Source: DASZIT01 sp052143315 (GTDB taxonomy: Bacteria; Actinomycetota; Acidimicrobiia; Acidimicrobiales; RAAP-2). Taken from it: a DNA stretch of 64,000 nucleotides. Location of the stretch: the NCBI GenBank assembly GCA_052143315.1, contig JBKQTE010000055.1:1-64000 (forward strand), read 5' to 3'. Of this stretch, positions 15,335 to 23,794 are shown in pieces (the first letter of the stretch is position 1; the number at the start of each line of letters is the position of its first letter). A program made the position numbers and the translations under genes. A model generated the notes under the pieces. That model searched no databases, had not been told where the DNA came from, and was given only the letters and a program-made list of their open reading frames with translations.

Positions 15335-17830
15335 TCAACCCTCGTCGGGCAACCCCAGGTACCCCCGCAGGCGCGAGGCGCTGAACCCGAAGCCGCCGGC
15401 CGGGACGTCCTCACGAGTCCCGAACTCGTGGAGCAGGGAGACCAGGTCCTCCCGGCGGGTCGGATCGTCGGCGGCCTGGCGAGGCGTCAGCCCGCCCAAC
15501 GCCGGGACCCCCTCGTCCAGCCACTGCACCTCCTTCTGGCGCATCAGCGTCTCCAAGGCCTTGGCCACCTCGGGCGGGACGTCCGGACCGAGGGCGGGCA
15601 CGCTTGCCGATCGTCCGAGCCGGGCCCGCGCCTCCGGAACCGACTCGCGTTCCTCGTCCACCACCTCGAGGTCGGCGGCCACCTCCCCGGTCAGGACCGA
15701 CACGATCCGTTCCAGGCGCTCGTCGGAGTTGGTCTCCACCGCCAGTGCGTCGCCGTCCCGGCGGAGGAAGCAACGCACCACGGTGTCGCCGTCGATCTCC
15801 ACCGTCTCGGTCCACCGGCCGTCGTGAGGCTCCCCGAACCGTCGGGTCAGGGACGCCTCCAGTCGGTCCCACGGTGTCGATCGGGGAGACAGGAGCACGC
15901 GGCAGAGCACGGTGTCCTCTCCCTCTCGGTTCTTCAGCGCCGGGGGGGCGAAGGCCGCTCCCAGCCACTGCGCCATCTGCCCGGCGTCGGGATCGCTGTC
16001 GAGCAGTTCGATGAGCGACCGCCGGAGGCGCAGTTCGATGTCCAGGGGCGCCCCAAAGACCATCTGCTCCGAGCCGACCCGGAGCACCAGCGCCAGCAGG
16101 TACTGGCCTTCGCGCACGGTGCGGGACGCCGTTCGCTCGGTGACCGTCGTCGACTCTCCCGAGCGGGTGTCCCGGAACGTGATGGACTTGCCCGGCACTC
16201 GGGCCGCCACCTCCCACAGCTTCGGACGCGCCCCGACCCATGAGCGCGCCAGCCGCAGCTCGTCGTCCGGAAGCAGCACGCCCCGCTCCCCGATGAACTC
16301 CTCGATGCCGCCGCCGACGAAGATGGCGACGTCGACCAGTGCCGGGAAGAGCTCCCCCATCCCCTCGGTCGGCACGTCGTCGCCGACCTCCTCCAGCAGC
16401 CACTCGATCCGGTCCCTGGCCGCCGGCCGGACGGCGTACCTCGCCAGCTTGTGATGGAGCCAGCCCGACCGGGCCTCGAGGGGTAGCGCGGTCTTGCCCA
16501 GGCAGCAGGCCTTGAACTTGCGACCGGACCCGCACGGACAGGGGTCGTTCCGGCCGGCCTGAACGGTCGCTGGAGCAGGCAGCGAGGCCAGGTAGTCGAG
16601 CTCGGGGTCGGGGGCGTCCTCGAAGGCTCGGCGAAGGAGCGACATCGCCCTGGTGACGTCGCCCCGGTCGGCCACGTACCAGGCCAGCTCGCCCAGGGCC
16701 GGCCCGAATTCCGGATCGGCGATGACCGCCCGGCGCAGGGCGTCCTCGGCGACCAGCACCTCCCCGTCGCGCTCGGCGTTGAGTGCCTGCAAGAAGAGGC
16801 CAGGGGCGGCGAGCTTGCCGGATAGGCGGGACACCCCTTCGCTGAACGACGCCAGCCGGGGGTTCCCGATCGGCTGGTACTCCAGCACGTACTCGGCGAA
16901 CGCCGGTGCCACCGGACCGTGCGACAGCGCCCGGGCGGCCGGGCGGAGGTCGCCCGCACTTCGCCCGAGCAGCTGGTCGGCCCACGCACCCTCGACGACC
17001 TCGAACGCCTCCGAACAGCACGGCCCGAACCCCCAGGTCTCCTCCCGTCTTGCCCGCTGATGGTCGCGGAAGCGGGCGAACGGGGGAGCCCACTCCTCGC
17101 CACGCGGACCGAACCAAGCTCCCCGAGACTCCAGGCCGATGCGGTCCAGCAGCTCCCGGACCGGGGCCACCGGCTCCCGGAAGAGCGTCGGATCGTGAAC
17201 CAGGGCGTCGAGTACCAGCCGGTCGGGCTCCACCGCCACGCCATCGACGTACTGCTGCTCGAAGGCGGCGCGCAGTGCTACTTCCTCGGCGTCCCCCCGA
17301 TCCACCTCGGATCGGACCTCGAGGGTGACCGCCCGCCCCGTGCGACGGAGACAGACGAGCGCGGGGCCGTGCAGCGGCGCCAGCCAGCCCGCCGGGCCGA
17401 CGAACGATCCGTTGCCGTCGAGCCCCGCCTCATCCCCGAAATTGAACCGGCACACCATGGTCCCGCCACCCGACAGCTCCAGGCCTTCGTCGGCGTCGAA
17501 ATCGATGGCACTGAGGTCGGGGCTGACGTCGAGCACACCTCGTTCGAGCTCCGAAGGGCTGACCGCGTGGCTGAAGACGGCGCCGTCGAGCAGGGGACCG
17601 ACCAGGGCCACGATGCGGTCCTCGCTCATCCAGACGTCATCGGTGTCCAGCAGGATCTCGTCGAGGTCCTCGTCCTCGAGAGCCCCGAGCTCCAGACCGT
17701 CCACGCCCCCGAGGGTCTCGTTATGGCTCAGCCGTTCGGTCAGCTCCCCCAGGGCCATCGGCCCGTCCGCCAGCTCCGCCATGGCTGCGTCGCGGATGAG
17801 ATCGTCGAAGTACTCGTCGTCGTCCATCAT
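15335..17830 (-). CDS. Large SEC-C motif protein
   Basis: The 831-residue protein is acidic at its N-terminus and carries one SEC-C zinc motif, GRNDPCPCGSGRKFKACC, near residue 425. Between about 340 and 410 the sequence resembles TPR-like helices (VAEDALRRAVIADPEFGPAL; AELAWYVADRGDVTRAMSLLR, in two adjacent pieces). SEC-C modules bind zinc and are found on SecA and on many stand-alone proteins, mediating protein or ribosome contacts. No catalytic domain is recognised. Two ATGs are available (17830 and 17827). It is likely monocistronic, and the unusually large protein is worth structural prediction. Confidence 0.8.
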   Translation of the reverse strand: MMDDDEYFDDLIRDAAMAELADGPMALGELTERLSHNETLGGVDGLELGALEDEDLDEILLDTDDVWMSEDRIVALVGPLLDGAVFSHAVSPSELERGVLDVSPDLSAIDFDADEGLELSGGGTMVCRFNFGDEAGLDGNGSFVGPAGWLAPLHGPALVCLRRTGRAVTLEVRSEVDRGDAEEVALRAAFEQQYVDGVAVEPDRLVLDALVHDPTLFREPVAPVRELLDRIGLESRGAWFGPRGEEWAPPFARFRDHQRARREETWGFGPCCSEAFEVVEGAWADQLLGRSAGDLRPAARALSHGPVAPAFAEYVLEYQPIGNPRLASFSEGVSRLSGKLAAPGLFLQALNAERDGEVLVAEDALRRAVIADPEFGPALGELAWYVADRGDVTRAMSLLRRAFEDAPDPELDYLASLPAPATVQAGRNDPCPCGSGRKFKACCLGKTALPLEARSGWLHHKLARYAVRPAARDRIEWLLEEVGDDVPTEGMGELFPALVDVAIFVGGGIEEFIGERGVLLPDDELRLARSWVGARPKLWEVAARVPGKSITFRDTRSGESTTVTERTASRTVREGQYLLALVLRVGSEQMVFGAPLDIELRLRRSLIELLDSDPDAGQMAQWLGAAFAPPALKNREGEDTVLCRVLLSPRSTPWDRLEASLTRRFGEPHDGRWTETVEIDGDTVVRCFLRRDGDALAVETNSDERLERIVSVLTGEVAADLEVVDEERESVPEARARLGRSASVPALGPDVPPEVAKALETLMRQKEVQWLDEGVPALGGLTPRQAADDPTRREDLVSLLHEFGTREDVPAGGFGFSASRLRGYLGLPDEG

Positions 17831-17941
17831 GCTCCGACGGTACAGCGGGCCACGCCTCCCGATCTCCCCAACCCGAGGTCATCAGCTGCCGGCGGCCGAC
17901 CGGCACCCACCGGCCGGACCAGCCGGGCCGGGTTCCGCCGC

Positions 17942-20224
17942 TCAACCGAGCAGCGCCATCACCTCGTCGGGCCGGATGGGGTGGGAGAAGATGAACCCCT
18001 GCCCGTGGTCACACCGCTCCTCACGGAGCCCGTTGAGCTGTGCACACTCCTCGATGCCCTCGGCGAGAGTCACCAGACCGAGTGTCCGGCCCAGCTCCAC
18101 CAGCATGTGGATGAGCGCCGTCGATTCCGGTGAGCCGTCCAGCTCGGCGACGAACGTCCGGTCGATCTTGAGGATGTCCGCCGGAAACTGCCGGAGATAG
18201 GACAACGACGAGTACCCGGTGCCGAAGTCGTCGATGGCGATCATCACACCGAGCTGCTTGAGCTCGGTCAGGTACCGCACCGTGGAGTTCGGGTCGCACA
18301 TGAGGGTCGACTCCGTCACTTCGATGGTCAGCATCTTCGGATCGAGCCCACTGGCGTCGAGGGCCTCCCGGACGTACTCGACCAGCCCGCCCTGCTCGAG
18401 CTGCCGCATGGACACATTGACCGACATGGCCAGCGGGTGCCCCTGGTCCCGCCACCTGGCGGCCTGGGTGCAGGCCTCGTCGAGCACCCAACGGCCGACC
18501 TCCACGATCCGTCCCGTATCCTCCAGAATGGGGATGAAGTCGTTGGGGACCACAGTGCCGCGGGTCGGATGCTCCCACCGGATGAGGGCCTCCACGCCGC
18601 GGACGGCGACGTCGTCCAAGGCGAAGATCGGCTGGTAGAGGAGGAAGAACTGTTCCTTGGCGAGCGCCGCTTCGAGGTCCGACTTGAGCTCGAGGCGGTC
18701 CAGGGCCGCCAGCTGCATCGCCGGCTCGAAGAGGACCGACTGGTTCCTTCCGGCCGCCTTGGCCCGGTAGAGGGCGACGTCGGCGTCGCGCAGCAGATCC
18801 TCGGGGGTGGGCCGGTCGCCGGCGGCGATCCCGATGCTGGCGGAGACGGGGATTGGGACGCCCTTGGTCCCGAGGAGCTCGAACGGCCGGCGCAGCACGT
18901 CGTGAATTCGGTCGGCGAGGGTCAAGGTGCCAGCGGACAGCGACACTCCGTCGGCCAGGATCACGAACTCGTCGCCTCCCAGCCGCCCCACGGTGTCGCT
19001 GGCCCGGACCAGGGAGACCAGGCGGTCGGCGACCTCCTGCAACAGCCGGTCCCCCACCGCGTGACCGTACGAGTCGTTGGCGTCCTTGAAGTTGTCGAGA
19101 TCGATGAAGTAGGCGGCCGACGGTTCACCGCTGCGCCGCGACCGGTTCAGCATCTGTTCGGCCCGGTCACGAACCAGCTGGCGGTTGGCCAGGCCGGTGA
19201 GGGGATCGTGCAGGGCCCGATGGGCGAGGAGCGCCTCGAACGCCTTGCGCTCGGTGATGTCCCGGATGTTCACCACGTACCCGGCCACCGACGGCCGGTC
19301 CAACTGGTTGACGGCCACCGCCTCGACGTCGCGCCACGTCCCGTCCTTACGCGCCATGCGGACCTGGACGAACGCCGGTTCCGGTGCCGAGTGCAGGCGG
19401 GTTGTCAGATGGTCCACCACCTGGTCGTGATCGTCCGGGTGGATGAAGTCGGTGGCTCGCTGCCCGACCATGTCGGCCGGTGCCAGGTCGAGCAGCTCTT
19501 GGATCGCCGGGCTCACGAAGGTGCAAAAGCCCTCCCCGTTCACCACGATGGTGACGTCGGACGAGTTCTGGATGAGGGAGCGGAAGCGGTCCTCGCTCAG
19601 GCGTACCGCCGACTCGGCGACCTCCTTCCTCTCCTCGGCCGCCCCGGCCATGCGGATGATGAAGAAGAGGACGAACGCGCCCAACAGCGCCAGGGTGTTG
19701 GACTGGGAGAGCGTCAGCACCGATGGCGCGATGCCCTGCCAGACGAGGACCTGCCCGATGGCAATGGCGACCATGCTCCAAAAGGCGGTGATAGGCCACA
19801 CCCGGGACCCGTCGTGGTCGATGTTCTCGAGGGCGATGATGGCGAACGACCCGGTCAGCACCGGCCCCCAGCCCGTCAGGTAGATGATCAACCCCGCCCC
19901 GCTCGCATGGACGATGACGCGGAGGTGCAGGCTGAGGAGCGACGGGTGCGTTCGGTAGATGCGGTCGCCGATCCAACTGGAGATAGGGACGATGAGGAAG
20001 GCCGCCACCCATATCCACGCCGACTCTCGCACGATGAGCCCGAAGTGCCTGAGGGTGAGGACGACCACCAAGGCCATCGGGCCCATGATGTAGGACAGGC
20101 GGCCTGCGCTGATCCGCGATCGAGGGGTGTCGACGGGCTGAGCCAGGCTGGGCGCCGACGGCGGCGTCCGTTGCAGTGTCAGTGCCTCAGGCTCGGCCGA
20201 CCTAGATACGCTTGGCTTCAACAT
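17942..20224 (-). CDS. Membrane PAS-GGDEF-EAL protein (cyclic-di-GMP turnover)
   Basis: The 760-residue protein has about five to six transmembrane helices (residues 45-195), a PAS domain (about 205-325), GGDEF (about 330-495) and EAL (about 505-760). The cyclase motif GGDEF is at 416-420 and the inhibitory RxxD site (RASD, 407-410) sits five residues before it. The EAL motif is EALIRW (545-550), with DDFGTG at 665-670 and KID at 686-688 all intact. Both synthesis and hydrolysis of cyclic-di-GMP are therefore possible; which dominates cannot be read from sequence. The helices plus PAS suggest control by a membrane-derived or redox signal. No adjacent effector is seen. Confidence 0.93.
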   Translation of the reverse strand: MLKPSVSRSAEPEALTLQRTPPSAPSLAQPVDTPRSRISAGRLSYIMGPMALVVVLTLRHFGLIVRESAWIWVAAFLIVPISSWIGDRIYRTHPSLLSLHLRVIVHASGAGLIIYLTGWGPVLTGSFAIIALENIDHDGSRVWPITAFWSMVAIAIGQVLVWQGIAPSVLTLSQSNTLALLGAFVLFFIIRMAGAAEERKEVAESAVRLSEDRFRSLIQNSSDVTIVVNGEGFCTFVSPAIQELLDLAPADMVGQRATDFIHPDDHDQVVDHLTTRLHSAPEPAFVQVRMARKDGTWRDVEAVAVNQLDRPSVAGYVVNIRDITERKAFEALLAHRALHDPLTGLANRQLVRDRAEQMLNRSRRSGEPSAAYFIDLDNFKDANDSYGHAVGDRLLQEVADRLVSLVRASDTVGRLGGDEFVILADGVSLSAGTLTLADRIHDVLRRPFELLGTKGVPIPVSASIGIAAGDRPTPEDLLRDADVALYRAKAAGRNQSVLFEPAMQLAALDRLELKSDLEAALAKEQFFLLYQPIFALDDVAVRGVEALIRWEHPTRGTVVPNDFIPILEDTGRIVEVGRWVLDEACTQAARWRDQGHPLAMSVNVSMRQLEQGGLVEYVREALDASGLDPKMLTIEVTESTLMCDPNSTVRYLTELKQLGVMIAIDDFGTGYSSLSYLRQFPADILKIDRTFVAELDGSPESTALIHMLVELGRTLGLVTLAEGIEECAQLNGLREERCDHGQGFIFSHPIRPDEVMALLG

Positions 20225-20339
20225 TCCAGCTACCCGGATTCTGCGCGACAGTGATGGTTCCTTGTCGACCGAAGTTCTGGCTCACTTGAGGGGTGGCCGC
20301 TGACGGGGCCGCCAGGCCGCAGCGACGGACCGTCCTGCG

Positions 20340-20963
20340 CTACGCGTCTGGCTCGGCCTCCGCACCACCCGGACCCCGGGACCGGACCTTCTCCACGTGT
20401 ACCAGGGCCTCGCGGAGCTCGGCGATCCACGACCCTTGGTGCTGGCCGACCAGGGCCACGCACCAGGCCAGGGCCTCGCTGCGGCTACGGGCGATGCCGG
20501 AGTCGATCAGTGTGTCGAGCACCTGGCGCTCGTCCATGCGAAGCCGGGTCATCACCGGCACGCTGAGGGTGGTGAAGGTCACGGCGGTCGAACCGCATGC
20601 CGCCCCCCACGACACGGTGCGGCCGAAGGCAGCCTGGGCCTCATCGGCAATGCGCATCCGGTGGGCCCGGGTGTCCTGGCGGAACCCGCTGATCCGTGCG
20701 GCCTCGGCCACCCCCTGCCGGCTGGGCTCGTTGCCCTCACTGCCCTCGTCGGGCAGGGTCACCCCGGGAAGGGAGCCGGTGACGAGGATCTCGTCGCCGT
20801 CGACGGTGACCTCGGCGGCTCCTTCGAACCACTCCTCGGGCAGGCGCCCGGCGAACCAAGCCCGGATGATCTGGCGCTGCTCGGGGGTGGTGCGCGGCTC
20901 CGTCTGGCGGGGCCGTCCCCGGCGCCGGGCCCGCATGCCTGTGACTTCGTGTGTCTCGTTCAT
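20340..20963 (-). CDS. RHH-like DNA-binding candidate
   Basis: The 207-residue protein starts at the ATG at 20963. An N-terminal basic patch (RARRRGRPRQ) resembles an AT-hook. The central part is beta-rich. Around residues 150-185 lies a segment with ribbon-helix-helix character, VMTRLRMDERQVLDTLIDSG then IARSRSEALAWCVAL, like the CopG/Arc family. No Shine-Dalgarno precedes the ATG, but a -10-like TAATCT ends 7 bases upstream, fitting a leaderless mRNA. The rest of the protein is unfamiliar. A regulatory role is likely but unproven. Confidence 0.6.
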   Translation of the reverse strand: MNETHEVTGMRARRRGRPRQTEPRTTPEQRQIIRAWFAGRLPEEWFEGAAEVTVDGDEILVTGSLPGVTLPDEGSEGNEPSRQGVAEAARISGFRQDTRAHRMRIADEAQAAFGRTVSWGAACGSTAVTFTTLSVPVMTRLRMDERQVLDTLIDSGIARSRSEALAWCVALVGQHQGSWIAELREALVHVEKVRSRGPGGAEAEPDA

Positions 20964-20978
20964 GATTACAAGATTACA
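20964..20978 (-). promoter_or_regulatory. Leaderless promoter and direct repeat of the RHH-like gene
   Basis: On the reverse strand, TGTAATC occurs twice, at 20972-20978 and 20964-20970, separated by one base, immediately before the start codon. The first copy overlaps a -10-like TAATCT (20971-20976). The spacing puts the likely transcription start at or next to the A of ATG. The direct repeat may also be an autoregulatory operator. The stretch is strikingly AT-rich for this genome. No convincing -35 hexamer is visible. Confidence 0.55.
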
Positions 20979-21117
20979 CAAGCGTGCCGAAGCCGCGCCA
21001 ACGCCCCGGTCGCCGTCCTCCCCGGTGCCGATCCGGCCTGACCACGCGGGGTAGCGTCTCCGGCAACACCGTTCGTCCGAACCCGTCGTCGCGTGGGGGT
21101 CGAGGAGAAGGAGCATC

Positions 21118-22593
21118 GTGGGAGTGCCCACCGCCGTTCACGGATCACGCCTGAGCCACAGCCCGAGCCTGACCCAGGGCCTCCGGTCGATGAACCTGTG
21201 GATCGGTGCCGGCACCGTCGGCTCCGTGGGCCTGGCCCTGCTCGGCACCAGCCTGGGGGCCATCCCCCGGCCCGGGGACACCGGCTGGTGGTTCAACCTC
21301 CCCGCCGGTGTCTCCACCCTCCCCAAGGTCGGCTTCTACGCCGCTGCCGCCCTCCTGATCGCCGGCTGGGTCGGCGTCGGCGTGCAGGCCCGGGCGGGGC
21401 GGCTCACCGTCGACCGGGCGTGGGTGATCCTCGGCTTCTGGGGCCTGCCCCTCCTGGTCGGCCCGCCCATCTTCAGCCGGGACATCTACAGCTACATCGC
21501 CCAGGGGCTGCTGGCCAACCAGGGGCACAACCCGTACTCGGTCGCCCCCTCGGCGCTCCACGACCCCCGCCTGCTCGCTTCCATCGCCGCGGTGTGGCGC
21601 GACACCGCCTCCCCCTACGGGCCCTTGTTCGTGATGGTCAGCCGGGCGACGGCCACCCTGTCGGGGGGCTCCCTGGTGGTGCAGGTCCTGGCCTTCCGCC
21701 TGCTGGAGATGGCCGGCGTGGCCACAGTGATGGTGTCGCTGCCGCGGCTGGCCCGCCGGCTCGGCACCGACCCCGGGCTGGCGCTGTGGCTCGGGGCCCT
21801 GAGCCCCCTGGCCCTGTTCAGCTTCATCGCCTCCGGCCACAACGACGCCCTGATGGTCGGCCTGCTGGTGGCCGGGATCGTCCTGGCCATGGAGGGCCGG
21901 CTGGCCATGGGGGTGGCCCTATGCGCCCTGGCCGCCACCATCAAGCTGCCGGCGGCGGTGGCCATCGTCTTCCTGGCCGTCGACCAGTACCGGGCGGCCG
22001 AGGCCGGGCAGCGGAGGCGGATCGTGGCGGAGGCGGTGGTGGTGCCCGTGGTGGTGGTGGTCGGGGTGACCCTGGCCTCGGGGCTCGGGTGGACCTGGCT
22101 CGGGCCCACCGCCCTCCACGTCCCCACCGAGCTGCGGGTGCTGTCGTCCCCGTCGGTGGCCCTCGGGACCTTCCTCCACTCGATCCTCCAGGCGGTGGGG
22201 GTTCCGGTCCGGCTCAGCCCCACCGTCACCGCCACCCAGCTGGTCTGCGAGCTGGTGGCGGTGGCCGGCACGGTCTGGCTGGTCTGCAACGCCCACAAGT
22301 TCGACGTGGTCCGCCTGCTGGGCCTGGCCCTGATGCTCATCGTGGTGGGCAGCCCCACGGTGTGGCCCTGGTACCTGATGTGGGGGCTGACCGTCCTGGC
22401 CGCCACCCCGCTGCAGCGGTCGAAGGTGCTGGCGGCGGTGGCCGGCCTGGCCATGCTGGCGGTGGGCCCCGGTGGAGCACCCATGCTCAGCGGGCACGCC
22501 TACCTCGTGCTCGCCCCCCTGCTACTGGCCGGCGTGGCCTGGCTGATCTGGGACCGTCACTGGCGAAGGGTGGTGACCGGCTGTGCCGCCTGA
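21118..22593 (+). CDS. MptB-like polyprenol-phosphate-mannose mannosyltransferase (GT-C)
   Basis: The 491-residue, multi-helix membrane protein starts at GTG 21118 behind gaggagaaggag. It resembles the actinobacterial alpha-1,6-mannosyltransferase MptB: a hydrophobic N-terminal half, then a conserved luminal loop SRDIYSYIAQGLLANQGHNPY carrying the acidic catalytic-type residue of GT-C enzymes, followed by TASPYGPLFVM. MptB extends the mannan backbone of lipomannan using polyprenyl-phosphate-mannose on the outer face of the membrane. It is the first of three co-directional overlapping genes. The assignment rests on motif resemblance; alignment with MptB should settle it. Confidence 0.82.
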   Translation: MGVPTAVHGSRLSHSPSLTQGLRSMNLWIGAGTVGSVGLALLGTSLGAIPRPGDTGWWFNLPAGVSTLPKVGFYAAAALLIAGWVGVGVQARAGRLTVDRAWVILGFWGLPLLVGPPIFSRDIYSYIAQGLLANQGHNPYSVAPSALHDPRLLASIAAVWRDTASPYGPLFVMVSRATATLSGGSLVVQVLAFRLLEMAGVATVMVSLPRLARRLGTDPGLALWLGALSPLALFSFIASGHNDALMVGLLVAGIVLAMEGRLAMGVALCALAATIKLPAAVAIVFLAVDQYRAAEAGQRRRIVAEAVVVPVVVVVGVTLASGLGWTWLGPTALHVPTELRVLSSPSVALGTFLHSILQAVGVPVRLSPTVTATQLVCELVAVAGTVWLVCNAHKFDVVRLLGLALMLIVVGSPTVWPWYLMWGLTVLAATPLQRSKVLAAVAGLAMLAVGPGGAPMLSGHAYLVLAPLLLAGVAWLIWDRHWRRVVTGCAA

Positions 22594-22600
22594 TTCGATC

Positions 22601-23794
22601 ATGGCCACCTCGGACACCCTGGCGCCGGCCGGCAGCCCGGCGCCGGAGCCGATGAGACCGGCCGCCACCCCCCCGGAGGAGGCGGCCGGCCGGCCGGGAA
22701 TCCGCCACTGGTACCTCCTCTGGCCGGTGGTCGTCTACCTGGCCGCCCGGGCCCTCACCCTGGTGGGGCTGACCGTGACCAACCTCTTCGTCCACCACGA
22801 CAGCCTGTGGGGCGAGCTGTACCGGTGGGACGGCATCTGGTTCGTCCACGCCGCCACCCAGGGCTACCCGAGCCACCTCCCCTCCGTCCACGGCCACGTG
22901 ACCGGCAGCACCGTCGCCTTCTTCCCCGCCTTCCCCCTCCTCATCCGGGGAGTGTCCGACCTCACCACCGTGTCGCCGGCGCTGGTGGCCGGGTTGATCA
23001 GCGCCACCGCCGGGCTCACCGCCACCATGGCCGTCGGCATGCTGACCCGGGAATTCGCCGGCGACGAGAAGGCGACCAGGGCGGCCCTGCTGTTCGCCGT
23101 CTTCCCCGGCACCTTCGCCTTCAGCCTGATGTACTCCGATGGCATCGTCGTCACCTTCGTGGCCCTCGGGCTCGTGGCCCTGCTCCGGCGCCAGTGGTGG
23201 CTGGCCGGCGTGCTGGGACTGGTGGCCTCGGCCACCTCGCCCATCGCCCTGGCCTTCGTGGTCAGCTGCGCCTGGTGCTCGGGGCGGGCCATCCTGCGCG
23301 ACCGCACCTGGCGGTCGGTAGTGGCCCCGGTGCTGGCCCCGCTCGGCTTCGTCGCCTACATGGCCTACCTGTGGTTCCACACCGGTCGGCTGTCGGCCTG
23401 GCGCCTCACCGAGAAGGGCGGCTGGAAGAGCTACCCGTCACTCGCCTACCCGGTCCACATCCTCACCACCTTCCTCTTCGACCCCATCCGGCCGACCCGG
23501 ACCGGCCAGCTCCTCTTCGCCGGGACGGTCATCACCGTGGCCGCCGCCGTGGTGGCCGTCCGGCAGCGCCAGCCGGCACCGGTCCTTATCTACGGCCTGC
23601 TGGCGGCGGCGATGGCGGCGATCTCCGCCCCGGTGGGCCTGCGACCCCGCTTCATCGTGCTGGCCTTTCCGCTGATCATCGCCGTGGCCACCCGTCTGCG
23701 CGGCAGGGCCTACGGCTGGGTGGTGGCGCTGTCTGCCTGTGGCCTGGTCGCCATGACCGTGGCCGAGCTGTTCACCAAAGCCGTCTTCCCGTGA
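22601..23794 (+). CDS. PIG-V-like mannosyltransferase (GT-C)
   Basis: The protein is about 397 residues from the ATG at 22601 (a GTG at 22583 would add six residues and overlap the upstream gene by 11 bases). The signature RWDGIWFVHAATQGY matches the first luminal loop of PIG-V/GPI mannosyltransferase-2-like enzymes, including the catalytic-type Asp. About ten hydrophobic helices follow. Bacterial relatives are thought to use polyprenyl-phosphate sugars. Its stop codon overlaps the start of the next gene (GTGA). The enzyme probably adds mannose to a surface glycolipid or glycan together with its neighbours. Confidence 0.82.
   Translation: MATSDTLAPAGSPAPEPMRPAATPPEEAAGRPGIRHWYLLWPVVVYLAARALTLVGLTVTNLFVHHDSLWGELYRWDGIWFVHAATQGYPSHLPSVHGHVTGSTVAFFPAFPLLIRGVSDLTTVSPALVAGLISATAGLTATMAVGMLTREFAGDEKATRAALLFAVFPGTFAFSLMYSDGIVVTFVALGLVALLRRQWWLAGVLGLVASATSPIALAFVVSCAWCSGRAILRDRTWRSVVAPVLAPLGFVAYMAYLWFHTGRLSAWRLTEKGGWKSYPSLAYPVHILTTFLFDPIRPTRTGQLLFAGTVITVAAAVVAVRQRQPAPVLIYGLLAAAMAAISAPVGLRPRFIVLAFPLIIAVATRLRGRAYGWVVALSACGLVAMTVAELFTKAVFP

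Noticed and set aside
18437..20254. A 605-residue plus-strand frame
   Set aside because: Antisense to the PAS-GGDEF-EAL gene, with no recognisable domain.
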